From: UBA2377 sp964525935
Lineage (GTDB): Bacteria > Verrucomicrobiota > Verrucomicrobiia > Opitutales > Opitutaceae
Direction: 5' to 3'
Length of the DNA: 64,000 bases
Assembly (NCBI GenBank): GCA_964525935.1
Contig: CAZGJZ010000004.1
Span: 186,001 to 250,000, forward strand
The stretch's first letter is position 1; each line of letters starts with the position of its first letter. This document shows, in pieces, positions 26,858-34,598 of this stretch. The translations under genes were made by a program, and so were the position numbers. A model generated the notes under the pieces. The model saw only the letters and a list, made by a program, of their open reading frames with translations, was not told where the DNA came from and ran no database searches.

Positions 26858-27301
26858 GGTGTGGATTCCAGGGCGTGCCCGCGCTGGTGGTCGTATGGAC
26901 ACACCTTCGGGCGGAGTTGATCAGGATGATCCGCGCGAGCGCGAGGATCGGGTTATTCGCAAGCGCGCCGAAATCAGGCGCGCCGGAGCCGCTTAAATTT
27001 TCGTTTTGCCCGGTTACCGCGCTCTCGGTCTGTTCGCGCGATTTGATTCGCGCCGACCTTTAGCTCGCGGCCCCGGGCTGGTCCGGGAAGATATACAACG
27101 CCAAGCCCGCCGCCATATGCTGGCGGGCGCAGAAAATATTTTTCTGGGACGTGTTTAGTTTCAAGATTGCGGCACTCATGGTACAGGAATATTTATTGTC
27201 AAGCATCATGATGGTTTCGCGGCGCACCGCGCTGCATTTGGGGCGGGCGGCGTCCCTATCATGGCTTGTACTATACGTCTGTTGAGTTCGAAAACTTCAG
27301 A
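26858..27301. other. spacer with inverted repeat
   Basis: About 440 nt without a gene. It contains a clear hairpin GCCCGCC/GGCGGGC (27105-27128) but without a good T tract on either strand, so it is at best a weak terminator for the gene at 27302-27619. The 26940-27060 part is very GC-rich with repeated GCGCG blocks. Nothing else is identified. Confidence 0.4.
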
Positions 27302-27619
27302 TTATTTGTTTCCTACGAGAGCGGCGATGATCGCCAAAATGCCCAACAGGGCGACCAAGCGAAGGTAAGGAAAATACCAGTGGCGGTCCTCGGGCGAAGG
27401 GTTCGCAGAGGTTTCGTTCTCGGGTTGCCGGGACCAGGGAGCGCGTGGGAACCACGGCTGGCCGTCATCCGAAAGCGAAGGGTAGCGTCGATGTGGAATA
27501 GGTGGCGGAATATGGCGGCGATCGGCGTTTGTCCTTTCCTCCCCGGATAAGGGGGTTTCGTGAGGAGATCGACCAGCCGCACTGTGAGCGTCGGGGTTTT
27601 GATGGGGTTTTGGTTTCAT
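27302..27619 (-). CDS. tail-anchored small hypothetical protein
   Basis: 105 residues. The first 80 are Pro/Arg/His-rich and probably disordered; the end is one transmembrane helix (LVALLGILAIIAALV) three residues from the C-terminus. This arrangement suggests a membrane-anchored protein with a cytoplasmic unstructured arm. Not recognised. No signal peptide. The exact start is uncertain because several in-frame Met codons exist or are near. Confidence 0.42.
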   Translation of the reverse strand: MKPKPHQNPDAHSAAGRSPHETPLSGEERTNADRRHIPPPIPHRRYPSLSDDGQPWFPRAPWSRQPENETSANPSPEDRHWYFPYLRLVALLGILAIIAALVGNK

Positions 27620-27715
27620 GACGTAATCTTAACAGCATGAACCGGCGCTGCATAGTGCGCTGATCGACGCCCAGCCATGCGATTACTGCATACCTCCCAG
27701 AAGCCGGTAAATACT

Positions 27716-27743
27716 AAGCCCGCCTTTTTCCGTGGGCGGGCTT
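27716..27743 (-). terminator. terminator after the cupin gene
   Basis: Nine-bp perfect stem AAGCCCGCC/GGCGGGCTT with a 10-nt loop rich in T. It starts 17 nt after the stop (27761) of the minus-strand cupin gene. The stem core is similar to that of the hairpin at 27105-27128, which may be a related repeat. Confidence 0.62.
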
Positions 27744-27760
27744 TGCGCACGGAAGGTCGC

Positions 27761-28111
27761 TTAGCGGTCAAGCGTGATAATTTGCGGCGCTACGATCTGC
27801 CGCGGCGGAACGTCGACTCGAAGAACCTTCGCCCAGCCGTCCGGATGCGCGGTGATGACGTATTCCTGGCCTTGGCGGATTAGCAGGGCCTGATCCTTGG
27901 CAAGGATTGTGTTCACGTCGCCGAGGCGAACCGTGGCCACGCCCTCGGTGACGAAGAGAAGATGGTCTGCAATCTGATTCGTTTCGCGTATCGGTGTTTC
28001 ACCACCCGGCGCGAGCCGCAAGAGCGAGCAGGTAAAGCCCTCCTTCGCAAGAATGGTCTTAATGTTGAGGGGAGCAGGGACGGTATCGATAGTAGTGATC
28101 TTAGAGGTCAT
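27761..28111 (-). CDS. cupin-domain protein
   Basis: 116 residues from the ATG at 28111. A single cupin barrel with LLRLAPGGETPIRET (motif-1-like), HLLFVTEGVATVRLGD in the middle and LIRQGQEYVITAHPDG near the end. Only part of the usual metal-binding His/Glu set is present. Likely a small-molecule-binding or stress-related cytoplasmic protein; substrate unknown. Paralogous to 22488-22934 by the F-V-T-E-G signature. Confidence 0.72.
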   Translation of the reverse strand: MTSKITTIDTVPAPLNIKTILAKEGFTCSLLRLAPGGETPIRETNQIADHLLFVTEGVATVRLGDVNTILAKDQALLIRQGQEYVITAHPDGWAKVLRVDVPPRQIVAPQIITLDR

Positions 28112-28658
28112 GATGATTTTGGTCTGAGTGGTATCTAGATTGTCCGTAAAAGGACTGTTGAGCCTGCACGCAGGAGCGCACGGCATGAGACAAGGGCCAG
28201 CGGCAATGCCGCTCGGTGAAACTGCTGACCGGCACTCGGAGGCCGTTCGTGATCAGAGCCGAAACCAGCTCAGCCGCCGAGCCCGGTTTGGGTGGGACAG
28301 ACCGCACGCAGCACGACTCCGAATTCTACGGAAGGGTTGAAAATGATGTTCATGGCTGTAGTCGGATGCGTTTGATATAGTCGAGATCGCTTGAATTGCA
28401 AACGAAGCTCGCGCTAGCAGCTAGCATCTGACCGCTGTCCCAGTTGCGCGGCTCGGGCACCGCTGGGCACCCGCAGCGATTTCGACAGGAAGAGGGTTCG
28501 ATCGCCGCAATTGGGCTAGCGGTTGGTCAGACTCCGGCGATCGAAACGGCATTTTTGTGGCTTACATCCAGCGCTCTTCTTCACGTGACCGAAGATAGAT
28601 AGTGGCATGAGTTTCCTTTGCGAACCTATCACGAAACTAGAGATCAGGCCGTAAGGAC
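28112..28658. other. spacer, no gene seen
   Basis: About 547 nt between the divergent cupin and membrane-protein genes. Only short, compositionally poor frames exist on both strands. It must contain their promoters, but I could not locate -35/-10 pairs with confidence. Confidence 0.4.
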
Positions 28659-29492
28659 TTGTCATGCCCACTTGATCGGTCAACGAATTGTATCGTGAAA
28701 ATCGGGTCGTGCTTGCCGGAAAAATTGGGACATCCAAAAACTCCGGGAACGGCTGAACCAGCTGGCCTGGCGGTAGCCGTAGAAGCGAAGAGACCGGTAA
28801 GCAGGGGAGTTATCAAAGTTTGCGAAAATAGCGTCCATCGTAAGATCACGATTGCACTACAGCTGACTATGCTCGTTGGCCTCGGGTTCTCAATCTATGA
28901 ACAACAGTGGCTCAACGCAGCGGTGCTCAGCGGAATCGTGCTTTTGACGGCACTGCCAGTATTGATCCTTCGTCGCTTGGAAGTCTTCATTCCGCCGGAA
29001 TTCGAGGTCATCACGATCGGCTTCGTGGTTGCAGCCCTGTGGCTCGGGGAAACCCGCGACTTCTACGGGCGGTTTTGGTGGTGGGATCTTGCTCTGCACA
29101 CGACGTCGGGCGTGCTTCTGGGTATCCTTGGATTCCTGCTGGTGTATGTGCTAAATGCGCTGCCTCAGCTGGACATGCACCTGCGGCCGGGTTTTATCGC
29201 ATTCTTCGCATTTTGCTTTGCGGTCGCGGTCGGCGCCTTGTGGGAGATTTTCGAATTTGCCATGGATACCTTGGCGGGGCTCAATATGCAGAAGCCGTTC
29301 TTGGGCGCCCCGTCCGGTTTGACCGATACGATGTGGGACCTCATTGTCGATTCGGTCGGAGCTTTTGTGCTCTCGCTTGTTGGTTACTGGTATATGAAGC
29401 GGGGCATGACCTCCTTTATCGAGCGTTGGATTCAACGGTTTATCGATAGTAACCCTAGGTTGTTTCGCACGAGGCGAGGGGAAGACGTCTGA
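28659..29492 (+). CDS. DUF2238/YjdF-like membrane protein
   Basis: Up to 277 residues; the real start is uncertain (TTG 28659, GTG 28695 or another), because the first ATG lies inside the first membrane helix. Six or so transmembrane segments run from about 68 to 245, with conserved-looking charged motifs within them: FWWWDLALHTTSG, GALWEIFEF and WDLIVDSVGA. These are the pattern of the DUF2238/YjdF membrane family, of unknown function. It ends in a basic cytoplasmic tail. It is transcribed alone, opposite to its neighbours. Confidence 0.75.
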   Translation: MSCPLDRSTNCIVKIGSCLPEKLGHPKTPGTAEPAGLAVAVEAKRPVSRGVIKVCENSVHRKITIALQLTMLVGLGFSIYEQQWLNAAVLSGIVLLTALPVLILRRLEVFIPPEFEVITIGFVVAALWLGETRDFYGRFWWWDLALHTTSGVLLGILGFLLVYVLNALPQLDMHLRPGFIAFFAFCFAVAVGALWEIFEFAMDTLAGLNMQKPFLGAPSGLTDTMWDLIVDSVGAFVLSLVGYWYMKRGMTSFIERWIQRFIDSNPRLFRTRRGEDV

Positions 29493-29574
29493 ACCGCGGG
29501 AGGCGTGACGCCGGTGGTCAGGGAATTAGGACGCGACGTGACCGCGCTTAAGCCACTACGCCATCGTCCGAAAA

Positions 29575-29964
29575 CTAGCCGGCAACCATGATAGCAGGCG
29601 GTGCCCACAGCGACGATTCTGGAAGCGAGTCGCGCAGGGCCGGTGCGATGCCGCGGACCATCAATTGTCTCGTGCCGCCTGGCGTTGTGTGCCGAACGAT
29701 ATCGCCCACGCGACGCCCGATAAGTGCGGTGCCGAGTGGGGCGAGGACGGAGACTCGCTTGATCGCGGCGTCCGAGTGTTCGGGAAAAACGAGGGTGATT
29801 TCCTCCACCGCACCGGTGTCGAGATCTTCGAACTCGACGGACGAGTCCATCGTTACGAAGTCGGGTGGGGCCGCGTCGGTATCGATGATCGCCGCGCGCT
29901 CAAGTTCTGCGTTCAATTTAGACAAGGCGTCGTTGTTGTTAGAATGCAGTGCAATGACGAGCAT
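29575..29964 (-). pseudogene. 5'-truncated Rnk/GreA-type gene
   Basis: The last 129 codons resemble the Rnk-like protein at 25651-26076 throughout (SKLRRMLVIALHS, ELERAAIID, LAPLGTALIGRRVGD, TTPGGTRQLM). The similarity stops at about 29982; codons upstream belong to the DUF4007 gene read on the other strand. Compared with its paralog, the first 10-14 residues are lost. The ATG at 29964 could still permit translation of a nearly complete GreA-C domain, so it may be functional. The break coincides with the break of DUF4007. Confidence 0.6.
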
Positions 29965-29980
29965 CCGGCGCAGCTTCGAA

Positions 29981-30433
29981 TATCCCTGGCTGACTAAGGC
30001 TGTCCGCGGCGTGAATAAGAATCCCGAGCTTTTTCGGAATGAAGACGATGCGATGGTGGAACTCGGCATCGGCAAAAACATGGTTCGCTCCATGAAGTTT
30101 TGGGCCGACGCGGCCCGGGTGATCGTTAGCGACAAGCAGGGCAAGTCGGGCGTAACGGATTTTGGACGTGAACTCTTATTGGGCACGGGGCCGACCGCCG
30201 GTTTGGATCCCTTTCTAGAAGACTTGCAGACGCTTTGGCTGATTCATTGGAATATCTCGACCGTCAAAGAGTCCCCACTGTTCGGTTGGGATTTCCTGAT
30301 GAACCGCTGGCAGGATCCTTACCTCTCCCTTTCCAGGGTGCGCGACGCGTTCGTGAAGGCCACTGTCCACCGGGAGCGGGCGCCATCGGCACAGACTTTG
30401 GAGCAAATGTATGAGGTCTTCGTGCACACTTAA
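29981..30433 (+). pseudogene. DUF4007 gene fragment
   Basis: About 150 codons matching the N-terminal half of DUF4007 proteins as I remember the family: YPWLTKAVRG, then VELGIGKNMVRSMKFW, then TDFGRELL and a WLIHW strand. The first dozen residues are missing and the gene stops at 30431 after roughly half of the usual length. DUF4007 genes are commonly found beside DNA-phosphorothioation (Dnd-like) and other defence genes. There is no in-frame native start, so this is a remnant. It overlaps nothing but the head-to-head break with the Rnk-like gene. Confidence 0.65.
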
Positions 30434-31334
30434 GCTGCTCTATTTTCGCGGTGAGGTTCGCGGTTACTGCCTGTGGCCTCATTCAAGTGTCGATATCGAA
30501 GCTCGTTACGAAGAAGCAAAACGTGAGATCACTCACGTTGGAAGTTGGGCCAAGGCAATTTCCAGTCTCCTGGACACACGGCCGTTGGTCGCCCGTCGTC
30601 ACTATATCGAAACGGGCAACCTTCGCTTTCTCCGAGTCGTTTATTGCCCGGTCGCCGATTTGGTTACGCATTCGAAGCAAGAACCGGCTGATGCCGATGG
30701 TACAATCTTCGTGCCACTGTGCGAAAATCAATCGGAACATCGACGCGCGTTGTCCTTGGGCGAAGAAGCGAGTGCCACAAAGCGCGGAGATCTGATCCGC
30801 ATGGTTGCTGTCCCGCGGCCGCTGGACCAGCTCTCCATCCTCCAGTTTCGTCGCAACGATACGACAGGTGGAACGGATAAGGGGCAAGTAGACGATCCCG
30901 GCAGGTTACTTGACGTCCGCAAATCGAGTCCGAAGGACGGCACCATCCGCATAGGATTCGGCGCCACCGAGGCATTGCGCTCGGGTGACGAAATCGAGGT
31001 GAAAGCCATCCTCGGCGGTCCCGAAGACCACGAAGCGTGCTTTTGGGTAAAGATTGTCGATCCCCAGGCCAAACCGAAGGAAACCGAGAAACCGGTGAAA
31101 GACGAAGAGCCGCCCATGGGGTTGCCCAGCTACGTCCTAGTCTACCAGGAAAAGCCTACTGAGCAACCCACGGCCAAAACCTGGAGTGAGATCGAGGGAG
31201 CGGGCATCTCAATGGATTGGGAGGTCGTGATGTATCCATTGGTGGACGAATCCACGCAACTCACTGCCGTCTATATCAACATGGACAGTCGCGTCCTCCG
31301 GAACTTCAAAAGTAAGCAGGGGAAGCCGGGATGA
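30411..31334 (+). pseudogene. fragment(s) of an unrecognised large protein
   Basis: A 307-codon open frame in which the first 10 residues look artificial and the remainder looks like real protein joined mid-domain: YCLWPHSSVD, VARRHYIETGNLRFL, then a Lys/Glu/Pro linker (about 220-235) and a beta-rich end. It abuts the truncated DUF4007 fragment, and its stop overlaps the next short frame (ATGA at 31331). I read it as internal/3' part of one or two defence-island proteins, but cannot name the family. An intact novel gene is the alternative. Confidence 0.45.
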
Positions 31335-31447
31335 GGGTTTCACTGAATATTAAGCGGTGGCAATCGAGCCTGCGTATTCTCGTCATGAAGGACCAAGAAT
31401 ATGTAGTGGAGCTGAGGTTGGCTTCGTGGAAAGTATGCCGCCGGTAG
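31331..31447 (+). pseudogene. 5' fragment of a coupled gene
   Basis: A 38-codon frame starting in the stop of the preceding frame (ATGA). The first 34 codons read like a natural N-terminus (MRVSLNIKRWQSSLRILVMK), then the frame runs into an ABC permease remnant and stops. It looks like the beginning of a gene from the same former operon, cut by a deletion near 31420. Confidence 0.35.
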
Positions 31448-31607
31448 CGGTGTTGTGGGCAAGTTGCTGTTTGGGGTCGAAGTTTTCAACGCCACGGCGA
31501 TCGTAGTAGCAGTGGGCAGTCTTTCAGGGATATCCTTTGTCGCTTGCTGGCTGCTTGCCTATCGGGCGATTAAAGTCGATCCGCTTGTTGCTCTTAGGTG
31601 TGAGTGA
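31416..31607 (+). pseudogene. 3' end of a MacB/FtsX-type ABC permease
   Basis: The frame ending at TGA 31605-31607 encodes a typical permease C-terminus: KLLFGVEVF, one transmembrane helix (AVGSLSGISFVACWLLAY), then RAIKVDPLVALRCE and stop, the standard ending of FtsX/MacB/ADOP permeases. Only about 60 codons remain, without ATP-binding partner or start. Clearly a fossil, and it shows that unrelated genes were deleted into this spot. Confidence 0.7.
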
Positions 31608-31737
31608 ACCATTCGCTTCGCAACCAGCGGAAACGACTTCCCCCACTATTGGGTTCGGCCCGCTAAACGTATGAGGGAATGGCACCATGCCGGGTGAGCG
31701 TGGTGACTGCCCTTGACGCAAAGGAATCGGTTGCTCG

Positions 31738-32424
31738 TTACACTGCTGGCGGCATGCGTCTATTTTCAATGATGCCGGTCGCGAACGCATAGCGGGTGAG
31801 CCCGGCGGTTTCATGGATGTTGAGTTTATCCATTACGTTCTGACGGTGCTTCTCCACCGTCTTGATGCTGAGGCCAAGGATGAGGCCAATCTGTTTATTG
31901 CGCGAGCCTCCGGCCACCAGTTGCAACACTTCGGTTTCACGAGAGGACAGGTGCGCGGGCGTAGCGGGAGTCAAGCCATGGGCAGAGTGCTGCTGGTGTG
32001 GGGTGCCGCGTAGGCGCCGGGCAATCGCCGGGCTGTAATAGCGCCGGCCTTGCACGACCTCGGTGATTGCTTTGGTTAAGAAATCCGCGGACAACCGTTT
32101 TTCTACGAAGCCGGCGGCACCCAGCTCAATCATCCGATTCACATAGGCTTCCTCATTATGAGCAGAGAGGATGATCACTTTCGCGGCGGGGTTGGCCGTG
32201 AGGATATGTTGGGTGGCATCCAAACCATTGAGCAGAGGCATGGCGATATCCATGAGGATGATGTCGGGCTGCAGAGTGCGGGCCAACGTCACAGCCTCAT
32301 GCCCGTTGCGCGCTTGGCCGATCACCCGCATGCCTCCGCTGGCTTCTAGCAGCACGCACAAACCCTGGCGCACGATCGCGTGATCCTCAGCTATCAGCAC
32401 CGTGATTATTTTCGACGTGATCAT
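31738..32424 (-). CDS. NarL-type response regulator
   Basis: 228 residues. Receiver domain 7-125 with Glu13/Asp14, phosphoacceptor Asp59 (ILMDIAMP), Ser in ILSAH and Lys in VEKR. LuxR HTH about 155-215 (SSRETEVLQLVAGG ... KTVEKHRQNVMDKL in short). It is the third gene of a coupled operon: its start overlaps the kinase stop by 4 nt, so it is the cognate partner of that kinase. Output genes are unknown. Downstream the operon faces the gene graveyard. Confidence 0.94.
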   Translation of the reverse strand: MITSKIITVLIAEDHAIVRQGLCVLLEASGGMRVIGQARNGHEAVTLARTLQPDIILMDIAMPLLNGLDATQHILTANPAAKVIILSAHNEEAYVNRMIELGAAGFVEKRLSADFLTKAITEVVQGRRYYSPAIARRLRGTPHQQHSAHGLTPATPAHLSSRETEVLQLVAGGSRNKQIGLILGLSIKTVEKHRQNVMDKLNIHETAGLTRYAFATGIIENRRMPPAV

Positions 32425-34598
32425 GTGGTTTTGCTCGGATCCATCGGAATATCCGCGCGGACCAATGTGCCCCGACGGGGACTCGACTGGATGACGAGCT
32501 GTCCACCGACCATCTCCACCCGTTCTCGCATGCCAACCAGGCCCAAGCGCTTGCTTTTCCCGGGGGCTAGCACGGACCGCACATGGAAGGATTTGCCATT
32601 GTCGTGGATCTCGATGCGGACAGCTCCGGGAATCTCGGTGATGCGGAGCTCGACCACCGTGGCCCGGGCGTGACGGGCGACATTGGACAGGGCTTCCTGA
32701 GCCACGCGAAACAGGATCGTCTGTTTGCCATTTTCCAAACCAGGGAGGTCGTTGGGGGTCGTGAGGTGAACCTTGAATTTCCGGCGCGTCTCGAGGTTTT
32801 TGCAGTAGGCTTGGAGGGCGGGAATCAGACCGAAGTCATCGAGCACGGCTGGACGCAGGTCGCGTGCGAAACGGTGCACGGCGAGCAGGGAGGTTTTAAC
32901 CAGCCGGTGAGTCTGGGCGATATTGCGGCGCAAGGTCAGTGGGTTCACTTTGGCACGTTTGCCCAAGGCTCCGAGGGCGGCATTGATCCCGACCAGTGTC
33001 TGCATGACGTCGTCGTGCAACTCGCGGCTGATCTTTTTTCGTTCTTCTTCTTGGGCGGTGATGATCTGGCGGGTCAGGTTGCGCAACTGGACATGCAAGA
33101 GCTGGGACTCGGCGAGGAGTGCGCGTTGGCTCTGTTCGCTTTTTCGCAGCGAAAGCTCCACTACTCGTGAGCGGGCGATTTCACGCTTCGCCTCTTGGTT
33201 GGCGGCTGCCAGCACGGCAGTGCGACGCTCGGCGGTCGCAATGCGTTGGCGTTCCGTGATGTCGTAGAAGCAGTTGATCGCCCCGATGATTTCTCCGTGC
33301 TCATTTTTCAACGGGTTGATGTTCACGATACAAGTCAGCCGGGAACGATCAGGCCGTTCGATGATCACTTCCGTATCCCTCACCTCCGGAATCCGGCCCT
33401 GCAAAACTTCTGCCATGGGACATCTGGCGTGGAGGAGCCGCCGGCCATCCGGACGAGACATCCGGAACGAGCCACAAAATTTTTCGCCGCCGGTGTGGTG
33501 CGCCGGTTTGCGGCCCCATAGCTCCACCGCGCGGTCGTTGAAATCCTGGATCTTCCCGGAGGCATCACAGGAATATACGGCCACAGGGCCCAGCGTGAAG
33601 AGAGTGCGGAAACGCACCTCGCTCGCACGCAACGCCTCTTCCATCTGTTTGCGCTGGGTGATGTCACGGATGTTGCACTGGATGATGGCGTGGTCGTCTT
33701 CCTGATAAAGGTTCGCCACCACTTCGACCTCTTGCGGATGGCCATCCCGGGCTTTGAGCGGGAGGTTCTCGTAGCGGACTTGGTGACTCTGCAGCAATTG
33801 TCGGAACATCGCCTGACTCACCGCGGCATCCTTTAACAGACCGATTTCGAACAACTCTTTGCCGATTAGTTGATCGCGGGAATAACCCAGCAATACCGTC
33901 ATGAAAGGATTGGCGTCGGTGATCTTGCGTGTCTTGGGGTCCAGCAGGAGGACGCCATCATGCGCCGCTTCGAAAAGCCGGCGGTAACGGATTTCCGACA
34001 TCCGGAGTTTTTCCCCGGCCTGCTTGCGTTCGGTCACATCGCGCATGACCGTCCGGCAAGTCGACTGGTCCGGCAGGTGCTGGGCCTCGAGGTGCACGGT
34101 GCGGCTGGCCCCTCCGTCGGGACCGAGCGTGACTTCGCAAGTCTGGCGATCCACGCTGGAAAAAACGCGGGCCAGAAAGGCGTGGAGCACAGGTTGCTGG
34201 CCAGCTTGCAAGTGGCGACCCAGCAGCCGCCCGTTTAAGTCCGCGCGCGCCTGGCCAAGCAGGCTGGCGCCCGTCAGATTGACCAGTTCGATCCGTCCGT
34301 CCGCGGTCAGGGAGAAATAGCCGGTCGGCGAGAAGTCATACAGGTCGGTGTATTTCTCCAGCAAGTTCTCGGTATGCGCACGGGATTCCAACAACTCGGC
34401 ATTCTGCATTTGTAGCTCGATCTGGTGGACCTGTAACTCGTGCACCAGACGCTGGGCCTCTGTGAGAACGCGGGTCTTGCGCGCCTTCACGTGGAGAAGG
34501 AATAACTGTTGCTCTGCTTGCTGGCGCAAGGTCACGGCCGTGAGGGAGCTGCTAGCGAGCGGAGCCGGCTTGCAGCGGTTTTGACTCGGTTTTGTCAT
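32421..34598 (-). CDS. PAS histidine kinase, HisKA_3 type
   Basis: 725 residues, soluble. An N-terminal helix region is followed by a PAS-like domain at about 75-190, PAS at about 205-325 and PAS at about 335-450, then a coiled coil and a HisKA_3 dimerisation domain with the phospho-acceptor His in SRELHDDVMQTLVGI (about 535-545). The HATPase_c domain closes the protein (about 620-720, QEALSNVARHA and HDNGKSF). It is a NarX/DegS-class kinase without membrane segments, so the signal is cytoplasmic or delivered by a partner. Overlaps the CheB-CheR gene and the regulator gene by 4 nt each. Confidence 0.92.
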   Translation of the reverse strand: MTKPSQNRCKPAPLASSSLTAVTLRQQAEQQLFLLHVKARKTRVLTEAQRLVHELQVHQIELQMQNAELLESRAHTENLLEKYTDLYDFSPTGYFSLTADGRIELVNLTGASLLGQARADLNGRLLGRHLQAGQQPVLHAFLARVFSSVDRQTCEVTLGPDGGASRTVHLEAQHLPDQSTCRTVMRDVTERKQAGEKLRMSEIRYRRLFEAAHDGVLLLDPKTRKITDANPFMTVLLGYSRDQLIGKELFEIGLLKDAAVSQAMFRQLLQSHQVRYENLPLKARDGHPQEVEVVANLYQEDDHAIIQCNIRDITQRKQMEEALRASEVRFRTLFTLGPVAVYSCDASGKIQDFNDRAVELWGRKPAHHTGGEKFCGSFRMSRPDGRRLLHARCPMAEVLQGRIPEVRDTEVIIERPDRSRLTCIVNINPLKNEHGEIIGAINCFYDITERQRIATAERRTAVLAAANQEAKREIARSRVVELSLRKSEQSQRALLAESQLLHVQLRNLTRQIITAQEEERKKISRELHDDVMQTLVGINAALGALGKRAKVNPLTLRRNIAQTHRLVKTSLLAVHRFARDLRPAVLDDFGLIPALQAYCKNLETRRKFKVHLTTPNDLPGLENGKQTILFRVAQEALSNVARHARATVVELRITEIPGAVRIEIHDNGKSFHVRSVLAPGKSKRLGLVGMRERVEMVGGQLVIQSSPRRGTLVRADIPMDPSKTT

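Noticed and set aside
27105..27128. Intrinsic terminator
   Set aside because: The stem is good but there is no T run on either strand; noted only as a hairpin in the spacer.
29510..29572. tRNA-like stretch on the minus strand (GTAGTGGCTTAAGCGC)
   Set aside because: It resembles a D-arm, but no matching acceptor 3' strand, anticodon stem or T-arm with GTTC is found at proper distance.
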